Below are positions 11,034-41,283 of a stretch of DNA of 64,000 nucleotides, piece after piece. The stretch comes from Sycon ciliatum (Eukaryota; Porifera; Calcarea; Leucosolenida; Sycettidae), in assembly GCF_964019385.1 (NCBI RefSeq), contig NC_088646.1:9505580-9569579 (forward strand), given 5' to 3'. Below the pieces are notes generated by a model, which saw only the letters and a program-made list of their open reading frames with translations, was not told the DNA's origin and made no database searches. The translations under genes were made by a program, and so were the position numbers. The number at the start of each line of letters is the position of its first letter. Position 1 is the first letter of the stretch.

Positions 11034-12802
11034 TCACTGGATGCGTGCCTCCGCCGCCACTAGCACAGCAGGGGACTCAGGCATGGCAGGAGCAAACATG
11101 CTCCTTGAGCCACGCAGGCACATAGCACCACAACGCACCAGGGCAAACCCAAGGCGGCAGCGCAGCAAGGAGATAACCTGCCCGTATGGCTCCTTACTCT
11201 TCTCAGCCAGGAGAGAGGCGATCCGCGTGAAAAGAGCATTGGCATGCTTGCCATAGCCACCAGAGGCAGAGAGCACAACGGGCACGAAGGAGGCATGCTC
11301 AACTTCACGTACTCGCTCCTCGTACTTCCGGCGCTTTTCCTGTTCATGGCGTCTGTAGCTAGCAGCGAGGGAGGTGGCACGATTCGAAGACGCAAAAGGG
11401 TTGAACACCCGTACATCAATAAAGATGCGCTCGAATCGGCCACCCCACACACCACTAGCCGCAACGTCCAGCCGAGCTTGCTCCTCCGTGACAGCTGTGC
11501 GATGGCGGAAGGCCTCTCCGGTGACGGGCTGGAGGTGGGGTTCCACTGTCACGTTGTGAGCGACCTGCCTCAGAGCTCTGGCGGTGATGTCCCTCACCTC
11601 GTTGTGTCGCAGCGTCGGGAAGCCACCAAACGGGCACGACAGGGCGTGACTCACATTCAGCGGCTTACTGCACACGCAGAGGCTTGGGAGCCGAGGAGGT
11701 GTCCAGCCGTACCGGAGGCACAGGCCATCCCGGAAATCTCCCTTGCTGAGTGTGAAACCATGGCGGCTGAGGGGGCGGCAGGTCAGCCAGCTGGATGCAC
11801 CCTTTTCTGAGGCCAGGTCGAGAACAGGGGCCAGCTCCCGGTGATCCGAGCGAAGAGCGTCAGCCATAGACTTGAACGCGCTCCGCTTCTCGGCCCGAAC
11901 CGTCGCCTTGACCGTCCGGAGCTGAGTCAGAGAGTCGCCAAGAGACGACTCCTGCTCCAGCAGGCGAGACACGAGGCTAGCCGTGATCCTTCGGGATGAG
12001 GTGTACTGTTCAGCCACTGAACAAGGGTCTGCCATACCCAGTCCCCCAAGCCGGCAAGGCAGAGAGAGTAGGGAGCGAACAGTTGTCCCAGGTGGAGCCT
12101 GACCCGTGATGGCCGGGATGAGCCGACCGCTGATTGCGTGTTCCAGCGGTTCAAGCAAGGATGGCGGGATGGAGGAGGTCCGGCAGAGGAAGGACCACTT
12201 GTTTTGCAGGCCCTGTGTGAAGGCGGAGTAGGCGGCCTGTGGCTGCGATGCAGCGATGGTCGTGAGCTGCGCAACTTCCTCACACCAGGTGGCGACCTTG
12301 GACTGGACAAATTGTTCTATAAACTCATCCGTGCCCAAAGGTGCACCAAGGTGGCGGCAACCATCACACGTGACCTGCACACCGGTCCCCTCGAACATCT
12401 CGATAGCAGCTGCGTACCTGGAGGGCTTGACCAGGAGGAGTGACTTCTGGGCATTGCAGTGGTAGCCATACCCAGGACCTTGGCTGACGAGATTGTCCCA
12501 CCATTGGCGAACAGGCGTTAGCTTGCCACCGGCTGCAGCATCGTCCGCATACCAGCCCTGTTTCGCACCAGGCACTGCAACTTTCTTGATGAGGGGGAGG
12601 ACTCCAAGCGCATATACGGGCATGGCCAGAGGGTCACCCTGAGTGGTACCCTCGCACGATAGCAAGCACTCTCCATCAACGAATAGGCGGGATGGTTGGC
12701 GGTAGGTGTTGATTACAGCTGGCGCTATAGAGGGACAGAGGTGACGGATGTTCCGTAGGCAGGCTTCACGGTTAAGCCGGTTGAAGGCGTTCGAAGCAGG
12801 CT
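11034..12802 (-). mobile_element. Non-LTR retrotransposon with reverse transcriptase and restriction-like endonuclease, 5'-truncated
   Basis: The open reading frame has its first ATG at 12665 (543 codons) but is open without an ATG back to about 12802. There it starts at SNAFN, the tail of RT motif A, so the fingers and the first catalytic Asp are lost. Seen in order, numbered from the ATG: TTQGDPLA (about 7-14), catalytic YADD (39-42), thumb region, then a C-x-C...H-x3-C knuckle (C330, C332, H340, C344). A restriction-like endonuclease core follows, with LDVAA (D400) and IDVRV (D417), and then a basic tail. A CCHC knuckle followed by a PD-(D/E)xK-like nuclease is the hallmark of early-branching R2-like non-LTR elements, which usually target fixed sites. 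Cnidarian genomes carry similar proteins in number (family knowledge). A second copy is at the right edge of the window. Truncation at a fixed 5' point is typical of failed reverse transcription. Confidence 0.8.
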
Positions 12803-12828
12803 AGGGAGTCGTATTTTACGACTCCCTG
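12801..12828. mobile_element. Ultra-short palindromic hAT-like MITE, no target duplication
   Basis: Palindrome TAGGGAGTCGTA / TACGACTCCCTG, 28 bp, directly abutting the truncated 5' end of the retrotransposon. The first base of the left CAGGG terminus is changed and the flanking duplication is absent, so this copy sits at a rearranged junction. Confidence 0.6.
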
Positions 12829-12963
12829 ACGTCATGACGTCCTCGATCGAGCCTCACGATCACGCGCGCGCCGTCACGTCACGGACACACACGTACACGT
12901 ACACACATCGTCATCATGATCGATGATAACATGACAAGAAGAGATATCGAGAGTCATCTACAT

Positions 12964-13001
12964 CAGGGAGTCGTAAAATACCGGTATTTTACGACTCCCT
13001 G
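12964..13001. mobile_element. 38-bp palindromic hAT-like MITE with 8-bp target duplication
   Basis: A perfect palindrome that runs CAGGGAGTCGTAAAATACC on its left half and is the exact reverse complement on its right. It is flanked on both sides by ATCTACAT (12956-12963 and 13002-13009). An 8-bp duplication with CAGGG termini is the hAT signature. Confidence 0.9.
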
Positions 13002-13027
13002 ATCTACATGTACCGGTACATGAAAAC

Positions 13028-13059
13028 CAGGGAGTAGTACAATATTGTACTACTCCCTG
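13028..13059. mobile_element. 32-bp palindromic hAT-like MITE with 8-bp target duplication
   Basis: Perfect palindrome with left half CAGGGAGTAGTACAAT, flanked on both sides by ATGAAAAC (13020-13027 and 13060-13067). It is the shortest member of the family in the window and lies 26 bp from the 38-bp copy. Confidence 0.9.
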
Positions 13060-13087
13060 ATGAAAACCATGTCATGGTTTTCATGTA

Positions 13088-13834
13088 CAGTTGCGCTCAG
13101 TCAGTGAAATCCGGCCCGAAGTGCAAAGCCGGCGCCGCGAAGCCAGCTCCCATTACATCACTGGCGGTTTGTGTGTATGAACTCAACTGTACGCACCTCG
13201 TGTAAAAGTTCGGAGTGCACGTGTTGCATGCTAAAAACAGTTCAAAAATTCTTTCATTCACTTCACTCAAGCACGGCAGGATCTTCTCGATAGCGGAGTA
13301 CCCAACATCCTGTTTCAACCTCCCTGCTCGCCGGACATGAATCCAATCGAGAATGTGTGGGCTCTTCTCAAGAAGAGAATAATTCCACATCGCTGCGAGA
13401 ATGCTGACCAGCTGGTGCAGGCACTGCACCTGGAGTGGGACTCGTTGGGTCCTGACACGGTTTCCCCATACGTGGAGTCAATGTCACGTCGTGTTGAAGC
13501 CCTAATCGAAGCTGACGGTGGCCACACAAAAATTAATATTGAAGCCCTGCTGTTCTGTGTACGTGTATGAATAAACTGTTTCGAAACGATCTCCGTCTTC
13601 CTTTTCTTGTGCTGAACTGAAATGAATGTTACATTTGTCTTTGTTTGGCGCGGTTTTTTACATTTTGGTGTAAGCATGCATGCGTATGAGTACAGCACAT
13701 GCACAGTTCATACGGCACACGCGCACACTAGCACTGGTACAACTTTGCAATTTGAGGGCGTCAAGGGCCGCATCAGTACTGGGCGCCAGTTATCTGGTTA
13801 TGCACTTCAGGCCGGATTTCACGGAGCGCAACTG
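13088..13834 (+). mobile_element. Tc1/mariner relic with TA target duplications
   Basis: Terminal inverted repeats starting CAGTTGCGCTC and containing TGAAATCCGGCC, each flanked by TA (13086-13087 and 13835-13836). At 747 bp the element is well short of a full Tc1 (about 1.3-1.6 kb), so most of the transposase was deleted internally. A transposase C-terminus remains inside. Confidence 0.88.
13280..13570 (+). pseudogene. Tc1-type DDE transposase, C-terminal fragment
   Basis: The frame reads SGVPNILFQPPCSPDMNPIE followed by NVWALLKKRI, the diagnostic SPDLNPIEHLW block carrying the last acidic catalytic residue of Tc1 DDE transposases. The frame continues about 65 more codons to a TGA at 13568-13570. 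The DNA-binding domain and the first two catalytic aspartates are missing, so the copy cannot act on its own, although its termini are intact and could be mobilised in trans. Confidence 0.88.
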
Positions 13835-15465
13835 TAGATCTACACTACTGTATTATTATTATTATACGCATTCCCGCGTTGAAGTGTAGCAGCAGTATGC
13901 TGCGTCCACAGCTTCGCTTATGCAGAATGGCTTGGGTGAGAGGAGAGGGGAGAGAAAGCAACAAGGCAACCAACATCTATGAAATTGGTCACAATAACAT
14001 GAAGAGAACCAACCTACATACATGTACGCATGATTGCACAGGAATGGAGACGACCAAATATAATGGCTATAATCATTGTGCCACAAAACCGGTACACAGG
14101 AGAATCCGAGATCTGACGACAATGTAACGAAACATAAAACTCAGTTACTCAATACAGGTTCCACTAAATTACAAGAGAACAACGCTACAACGTTAGAATT
14201 GCCGCTAAATTATCGCAAGTGTAGAGAACGAGTCCAATACAAAAAAAAACCATGAACAGACTGTCCCGAAGTTATTTTGGGAACAAATTGTACTACATGA
14301 CTGTAGTTGCTGATACTGACGCTGACGGAACACGAATTTGAGTTGAATACTCACGAAGTCTTGTACATGCACATCATTATGCGCCGGTGTTGTGGAGTAA
14401 GCAGGTACGTCAGTCACCAATCCAGCTTCGGCTCGCTTCAGCAGAATGTTGCCCGCGTTTGCTTTGCCTCCACACGGATAGACGACCAGCGCAGAGTCCC
14501 GCAGCTCCGTGGCCGTAAGGTCTTGATATTCGCCGTTAGCGCCGTCAAGTCTCAGTCCACCTCTCACACCAAGCCGCCCTATAAAAATCTTTCTCTCTCC
14601 ATTGGAGTGCTCCCCAGTTGCGCGAGGAGACTAGAGAAATTCCTCCGGTGAGCGAGGAAGAAGAGCGGAGTTACCCAACTCAACCTTAGGGCCTGGTCAG
14701 ACTGCGGCAAATTTTGGTTGCCTGACGAAAACAGAACAGCGTCCAGAATTTGAATCGCGATCACACTACACATGTTGGGAGAGTGAAAATTCAAACTTCA
14801 TTTCGAGCGTCAAGTGGTAATCTCCACGAACAACGTCAAATTCCTTCACCTTGGGATCGCCAACACCTTCAGTGCAATCCTTGCAACCATCCTTATGAGT
14901 TTTGTTGTTCTCCGTGGCCAATTAGCTCCTCGATATCGAGATGAAAAAATCAGTGATTATCAGCGTCAATGGCGTATCAGCGTCAAATCCTGTTTGGAGC
15001 GGAAAAGCGTGGTCCGTTCTTGCTTTTTTTTTGGAGCGTCAACTCTCGCTTTTGCCGCTCTGGCGGCAAGTTACTATAACATACACTATACTGTACTCTT
15101 CATAAATAATAATAATGCAATCATGCAATGATGCAATGATGACATGCATGATGCATCCTCTGCGCGGCGCCTAGCGCCTGTCAAATGTCATTGTATAAAT
15201 ATAATTTTATTTATTTTTTGTTGTTCAAACTCAAAGGAGTCAAAATAATAGGAGACGAAGCCACTCCGCAGCTAACTTACGTGTTGTTCGTTCGCTGAGC
15301 ACACAGTATTCCAAGCAGTATGCTGAAATGGTGATCAGCTACTGGTAGCTAGCTAGCTGCGTGGGTTTCTTTACGTGTCAAGCATTTTTGTTTCCCCTGA
15401 TGGTCCATTTCGAACCTGGATTTATCGTTTTCTGCCAAGTCTGCCCCAGTTCCAACAAGTGAACT

Positions 15466-29597
<14,132 letters not shown>

Positions 29598-30830
29598 GGC
29601 GGATGTCGTTGCCAACATAACTACTTTTTCAAAAGGTAGCTGGAGCAGATAAATGCACGTGCGTGGAGGAATAACTCTACTGTGTACATGCATATACACA
29701 CCACACACACATGTACGCATGAGCCTCCATTCCATGAGCTGTGTGCGGTATTTAGCAGTGCAAAGACTTGCACACACGCACTGCTCTTGCACATTGAACT
29801 CGACCACAGCACAGACGACGGCATGTGTCAAGTTACTCAAGTACCATGTATTCAATTGTATTGACAGGGGCTACTGCGTGACGTCAAACCTGTCCATGCT
29901 ACTAGTTTCCATGATTTTGCTCTTGCAAGATGTGTATATGTTTACTAGCAGTGCAATTCCAGTACATGTATATGGTTGAGAGCTATTGTGGCTGTCAACA
30001 CCAGCGGCATTCACTTGCTAGCACTTTCTGTTGGACAGTACCTGTGTTGCATGGTGCGGCTTTACATTCTGCCAGCCTGATTATGGTATACAAGGGTCAG
30101 TAAATGTAATCATTCACAGCACAGCATTCGTACTGCATGTATTACTGATAGCTAACAACATTTGCGATCACACCCTGCAAGAGCTGATCGTAACCACACC
30201 CTGCAAAGCCAGCCATATATCTTGCAGTCTTTACCACAACGCCGGAAGCCCTGTAGCTGTGCACTACTTTACGGTGCACTGTGTGTTCACACACGCAGGC
30301 TTTTTGACTTACAAGGTACATACATGTTCTTGCTGTGCATTCCTGTGACTTCTCTGCATCTTTGTAGGTTTTTGAGCAGCATGCGTCACATGTCAATATC
30401 GTCTGTGGTACATCTGCGTCCTCGCAATGTGTCCCATGCTACGTGGAGCAAGGTCATCTCTCACACACACTGGACGTGTGTAAGTAACTGTCCTTTGCGT
30501 GAAGTCCTCTAGTCGCTCCCTGGAGCTATTATAGCATTAGTAGATAGCCGTCGTAGATATTCTTTTTTTACCTATTGTGTTGACAGCTTGCTGTGCCGTA
30601 TATTTGCTCTGATGTTGTTGATAGGAAAAGTAGTTGTTTTTTCTATTCTTCTACTGCATGTACACTGCTGTAATATCATTACTGAAGCTGCTGAATTCCT
30701 TCATCCCAATGGACTCGAAAAACTCTTCAGTCACGATACTTGTTTGGGGTTGCTTGAGATGTTGCATTTTAATTTTTGAATCCACAATTTATGGAATATA
30801 TTACTACCTACTTTGAAGTATTTACAATGA
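29598..30830. other. 3' flank of C1GALT1-like gene, no further gene seen
   Basis: Only short unrelated ORFs. Probably contains the 3' UTR; no unambiguous AATAAA was identified close to the stop codon. Confidence 0.4.
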
Positions 30831-31317
30831 CAGTAGGTGTCGGTTATAGCGTGGGTGTTTGAAAAACGACTTTCTATTCTTATTTCCGATATTTCTTACG
30901 CACGATAAATCAAGTGTGGCATATCACATGCATGTGCGCAGGGGCAGGAAGATCATCGTACATGCAACGCAGTACTTCTGTGCATGTGGTTGGTCATAGT
31001 CCCATAGGCTTACCATGTGGCTATGCAAAATGAGTTACATGATCACAACAGTTGAATCTGCAGCACTACGACGCAACGAGAGTCAGATGAGAACGGAATT
31101 GGACAGATGCTATTAGTATTACTACAGGCGATACACTTTGTACTGGCCTGTTTCGCTACACAAAGTCCATTCTTAGGACCGATAAAACTATGGGATAAAA
31201 TTGCTTGTAAGAATAAATGTGCACTTGAAATCCATGTTATGATTATGAAAACATGAGAGTTCATTCTTGTAGGCAGTATATTATTTTACACGCCCACGCT
31301 ATAACCGATATGCACTG
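30831..31317. mobile_element. MITE with CAGT...TCGGTTATAGCGTGGG termini
   Basis: Both ends read CAGT, five variable bases, then TCGGTTATAGCGTGGG in inverted orientation; the right end is followed by TA. 487 bp, non-coding. Confidence 0.75.
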
Positions 31318-31822
31318 TACAAGCGTTTGTGTGTGAGGAATATCTCTGTGCTGCTTTGCACAAGTGTTTATGCTGCTTGTAAGGCCCAGTAAGCGAATAG
31401 CATCACATTCTTGTCAGGGTTGTGGTGCCATGTCCATGGCTACATGTTCCCTGCAGCTATCCTGCACTCGCAGCCTCAACGATCAGGAGTCGTGCATGTG
31501 GCATTGCAAAACAGAGCATGACTCGTCGAGGCATTGTAAAACCAAGCGTGTGTTAGCGTTGCTTCTCCGAGAGCAGGTTACACTTCTGATTTCGTTTTTG
31601 ATTTTTTTGCTTTGTGTTGATGCGCGCATCATGATATTGGTTGTTGCTGATAGCTGCAGGCAAAGGGATAGATCATATATTAAATGATCGGGAAAAGAAA
31701 GAAAAGGCGAGGGATATCGGAAGAACATACACCCCTGGCCTGACTTTCATCATCATAAGTTTGTATTGATGCTAATATCTCGGTCACCGTACCCTGTGGA
31801 GCTGGTAATTCTTTTCTTACAT

Positions 31823-31955
31823 CTCACATGGGCATCTCATTACTTTTAGTGATGGGATGATGGACAAGGGAAGGAGAGCAGGAATGGAAAAAGGGGAGAA
31901 AGTATGTACATGATCTGCCTGTATGTACATACTTTCTCCCCTTTTTTCCATTTCT
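31823..31955. repeat. Dispersed repeat with a long perfect hairpin
   Basis: 31823-31902 is an inverted copy of 20255-20334. Immediately after it, 31881-31910 and 31922-31953 form an inverted repeat (GGGGAGAAAGTATGTACAT on the left arm) around an 11-nt loop. Confidence 0.75.
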
Positions 31956-32430
31956 GCATTGAATGTGCACATTGGTTCTGATTGCACTTGCTGTAACTGT
32001 ACAATGCAGTATAGGATTGAGTGCACGGATGTATTGCTCATAATGGCAGTGCACGCTACAGGGCATCACCGGGTACTACTAGCAACAGAATTGCAAAAGC
32101 TGGCACTAAAGTCAACGCCATCAGAATGGTGTTCTGCTGTTTGAGGGAACGTTTACAAGGGGCAGCGTGCAAAGAGCCCCAACATCAAGTCCGATATGCA
32201 TGGAACATATACCTAAATTCTGAGTATAATGCGTACAAAGAGAGTAACTGTCGGCCTCCAGCAAGTGACATAGCTGCGACCATGGGTATGAGAGTGAATC
32301 TATGGATGCTGGGTGCTTGGTGCACATGACTAACAAAGCCATATCAAATCCATTTTTAAAAGAGTGAAACACATGCAAGCCCCGGTATACCCAAGGACAA
32401 TGCGATAAGCGTATCGTATCCAGCTGTCTA

Positions 32431-32583
<153 letters not shown>

Positions 32584-32959
32584 TTACGAACACAGCAAGA
32601 AACAGCTAGTGAAAAGGAGTAAACCGTTTTTTCTTAAACCAGGGACAAAACTGAGTGTCTGTGCGCCAAGGGCACATTGCAAACACTATGATTCTGTCTG
32701 GGAATGTACTGTAAATCTAGCACTTCCTTCTCAAGCCACACTTCCAGATCATAAATCCTTTTCTTTTACACTGTACAGCATGCTAAGGCAGGAGTACGGG
32801 GAGACATGTACGAGCAAGGATCCTTCAGTATGCTGCACTATACAGGACTGAGCGCACATGTTTAAAAGGGAAACACAGACCTCAAGTAAAATAATAAGGT
32901 GTTATACATGTAGTACGACTACAGGTCTAAGTGCCCAAGTTGGCTGGTATTTTGTCCAA

Positions 32960-33780
32960 TTGTCAGGCCTGTGCTCGTGACAAGCTATCGCCAGTGGAGC
33001 CCCTGCTGTCCTCATGTCTTCCTGAGTTCCGGTGGCAGAAATTCGCTGCTGATTTCATGCAGTTCTAAGGTTCTCAGCACTTAGCCGTCGTTGACTACTA
33101 CTCCCGATGGATTGAGCTTGCAGCTTCTGTCATTCTGCAGCTGAAGTCCATGTTTGCGCATCACGGCAACCCAGATGTGTTCGTTTCCAATGGTCCCTAT
33201 TCACAAGTGCAGAGGTTGCAGCATGGCTTCGAGAGCAAGGAACCACTCAGCGCACAAGCAGCCCTCTTCATCCGCAAGGCAATGGCTTAGTAGAACGCGC
33301 TGTGCAGAGACTGCAGACCCTAAAGAATTTGCTGGTGAGGGGAGGTGATCCTTACGTTGATCTGCAGAGCTATCGTGCCTGTCCTCTAGCACATGGCTTC
33401 CTGTGGAACTCCTCATGGGCCGCCGCATCCAGACACATTCGCCCATGTCTGCAGACCTTCGACGTCCATACCTTGTAAATCCCCCTGTGTTTGCTGCCAA
33501 AGACGCCTCGCTGAAGTCCCGGCAAGCATCGGATTTTAATTCTCGTCATGGTGCCCGTGATGCTCCGTCACTGGTTCCTGGTACCGCTGTCTTTGTCCCA
33601 GACAGAAAAGATCGTCACTGCTGAGCATTCTACCCGGTCGCTAATTGTTGGGACGCCATCCGGTTCTGTTCTCCGTCGCAACCACAATGCTCTCATCATT
33701 GTCCTCCAGCAGTTCCTGTCGACTCTGAAGACACTGGTGAGCTAGTGTCTCCCGTTCAACGTTCTTCATCTCCAGTTACT
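32960..33780 (+). pseudogene. Decayed Ty3/gypsy-type integrase fragment
   Basis: Frame-shifting readings give LAVVDYYSRWIEL (about 33080), VFVSNGPYS (about 33179) and, in another frame, NGLVERAVQRLQTLKNLL (about 33285-33340) followed by DPYVDLQSYRACPLAHG. These are the DYYSR, ISDNG and NGxVERxVQ landmarks of Ty3/gypsy integrase cores. Several frameshifts and stops are present and no LTR pair was recognised. Confidence 0.75.
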
Positions 33781-34454
33781 CCCATCCCTTTCTGGACGTG
33801 CTTTTTCATACGCCCATCAGATGTAAATAATTCGCTGAACTCTGTTATTTCTTCAGAGCATTTCCAGGATACTTGCATTATATCTCTCGGACCTTTTCTC
33901 TTCTCAGGGCACAGTCTTGTCAGATTCTGTTAGCCATTTGGTGTCACTCTTTCGTCGTTAGCTTTATTCCTGCTTTGCTATCTCTCTCTTGCTGCGCGCC
34001 TTGAAAGGGGAGATGTAGTATTTTTTTGGTATTTATTCGACATTTCCTGGCTCGTCAAACGACTGCCAATGACAAATGAATGTGAAATGAAGGGTGATAG
34101 CCAACCGCGGCAACTATCCGAAACAGTAAAAAAAGTAAAAGGCATGAAGGAATGTCCTGACTCTGTCATGTGTACACTACTGTACACTTATGACCGTGTG
34201 CGCTGCATGCCGTAGGTACGTCATGCAGGCTGTCTCCCGTAGGCCAGAGCTTTTGATGTGCTTCTCTCACGGGCTCGGGGCTTCTCTTGGGTTTCACTGA
34301 CCTGCTGGTTGTGCATTTCTTGCTCCTAATTAGTTGACTCTTCTATGTCTCATTGTCCAAAACTCCAAACCATATCGAGAATAATACTAGTAGCACAGTA
34401 AGGTTTGACTGCACCAGCACCATGGCCAGAGAATTAACAGTTCATGGAGCTCAC

Positions 34455-40427
<5,973 letters not shown>

Positions 40428-40659
40428 TCCTAAAAAAAGTGAAAGACTGGAGCCTGGAGGACCATGGATCTGGAGTGGTGATCATTTTTCAAATCTGATT
40501 TGATGCCTGCACGTGGAACACGCACACGTGACGCATGAAGGCGGGGAGTCCCCTATAGTGTACTTGGCCCTAGCCCTACAGTACATGAATAACCACCAGA
40601 GACTCATAGTCATACTCGTCATATTCATACTAATCATAGGCTCATGTCACGATCAAAAC

Positions 40660-40698
40660 CAGGGAGTCATAAAATACCTGGTATTTTACGACTCCCTG
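40660..40698. mobile_element. 39-bp palindromic hAT-like MITE with 8-bp target duplication
   Basis: CAGGGAGTCATAAAATACC...GGTATTTTACGACTCCCTG, flanked by ATCAAAAC on both sides (40652-40659 and 40699-40706). Adjacent to a second element that shares the middle duplication. Confidence 0.9.
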
Positions 40699-40706
40699 AT
40701 CAAAAC

Positions 40707-40749
40707 CAGGGGTGGTTACGGGTAGATCGACTACTCGGAGTACTCCCTG
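40707..40749. mobile_element. 43-bp hAT-like MITE in tandem with the previous one
   Basis: Starts CAGGGGTGGTTACGGGTAG and ends CTCGGAGTACTCCCTG. Its left flank is the ATCAAAAC of the preceding element and its right flank (40750-40757) is a third ATCAAAAC. Confidence 0.8.
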
Positions 40750-41283
40750 ATCAAAACAGATAAGATGAGACAAAAACTGCCAACAAGACAGTGGTCAATG
40801 CCCTCACTAGAGTCACTGCCCTCAGTGCTAGTCCGGCATAGTGACTAGTACTAGTAGTGCCGGGGTTGTCCAAAAGATGTGAGTGCCAGGCGCGTGCCCC
40901 GTATGGGTTCCTGGGTGCCCGGAACCCCCCTTTTTTCGCTCAAAATGCAGGATTTTGCTTCTTTTTTTAAATTTTCCCGGGAGGCCCCCGGACCCCCCCC
41001 CCCCCCTTGAAGGGCACCGGTGCACGCGCCTGAGTGCCCTGATGATCATCGAGTCCGGCATGGTATGGAGGGCTTCCGACAATTCGAATTTCACCAGGGA
41101 GTCATAATTGCAGCTGGAATTGACGATCTGAAGGACAGGATTTGAAGGTACTTCAAATAACTCTTCCATCATCCTAGGTTTCCTAGCCTGTGTATCCCAT
41201 AAGAAGGCAAAGTGGGCCAGCCCTAGTCACAAAAATATGAATAATGATAATAGGCAACTTTTAAATGTACAATTGTACGGTAA

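Noticed and set aside
11244-11810. 188-codon plus-strand ORF
   Set aside because: Antisense shadow of the retrotransposon coding region.
14354-14567. Possible minus-strand exon (70 open codons ending at a GTGAGT donor) divergent from C1GALT1
   Set aside because: No ATG in frame, no recognisable domain and no partner exon downstream; could be chance.
34060-34110. Missing HIT-motif exon of HINT2 (minus strand reads YHPSFHIH)
   Set aside because: The HIT pattern is not matched, there is no preceding NDG or following GGR, and a stop follows after a few codons.
40860-41030. GC-rich block with GGGAGGCCCCCGG and a C run
   Set aside because: No inverted ends, repeat partner or coding sense seen in this window.
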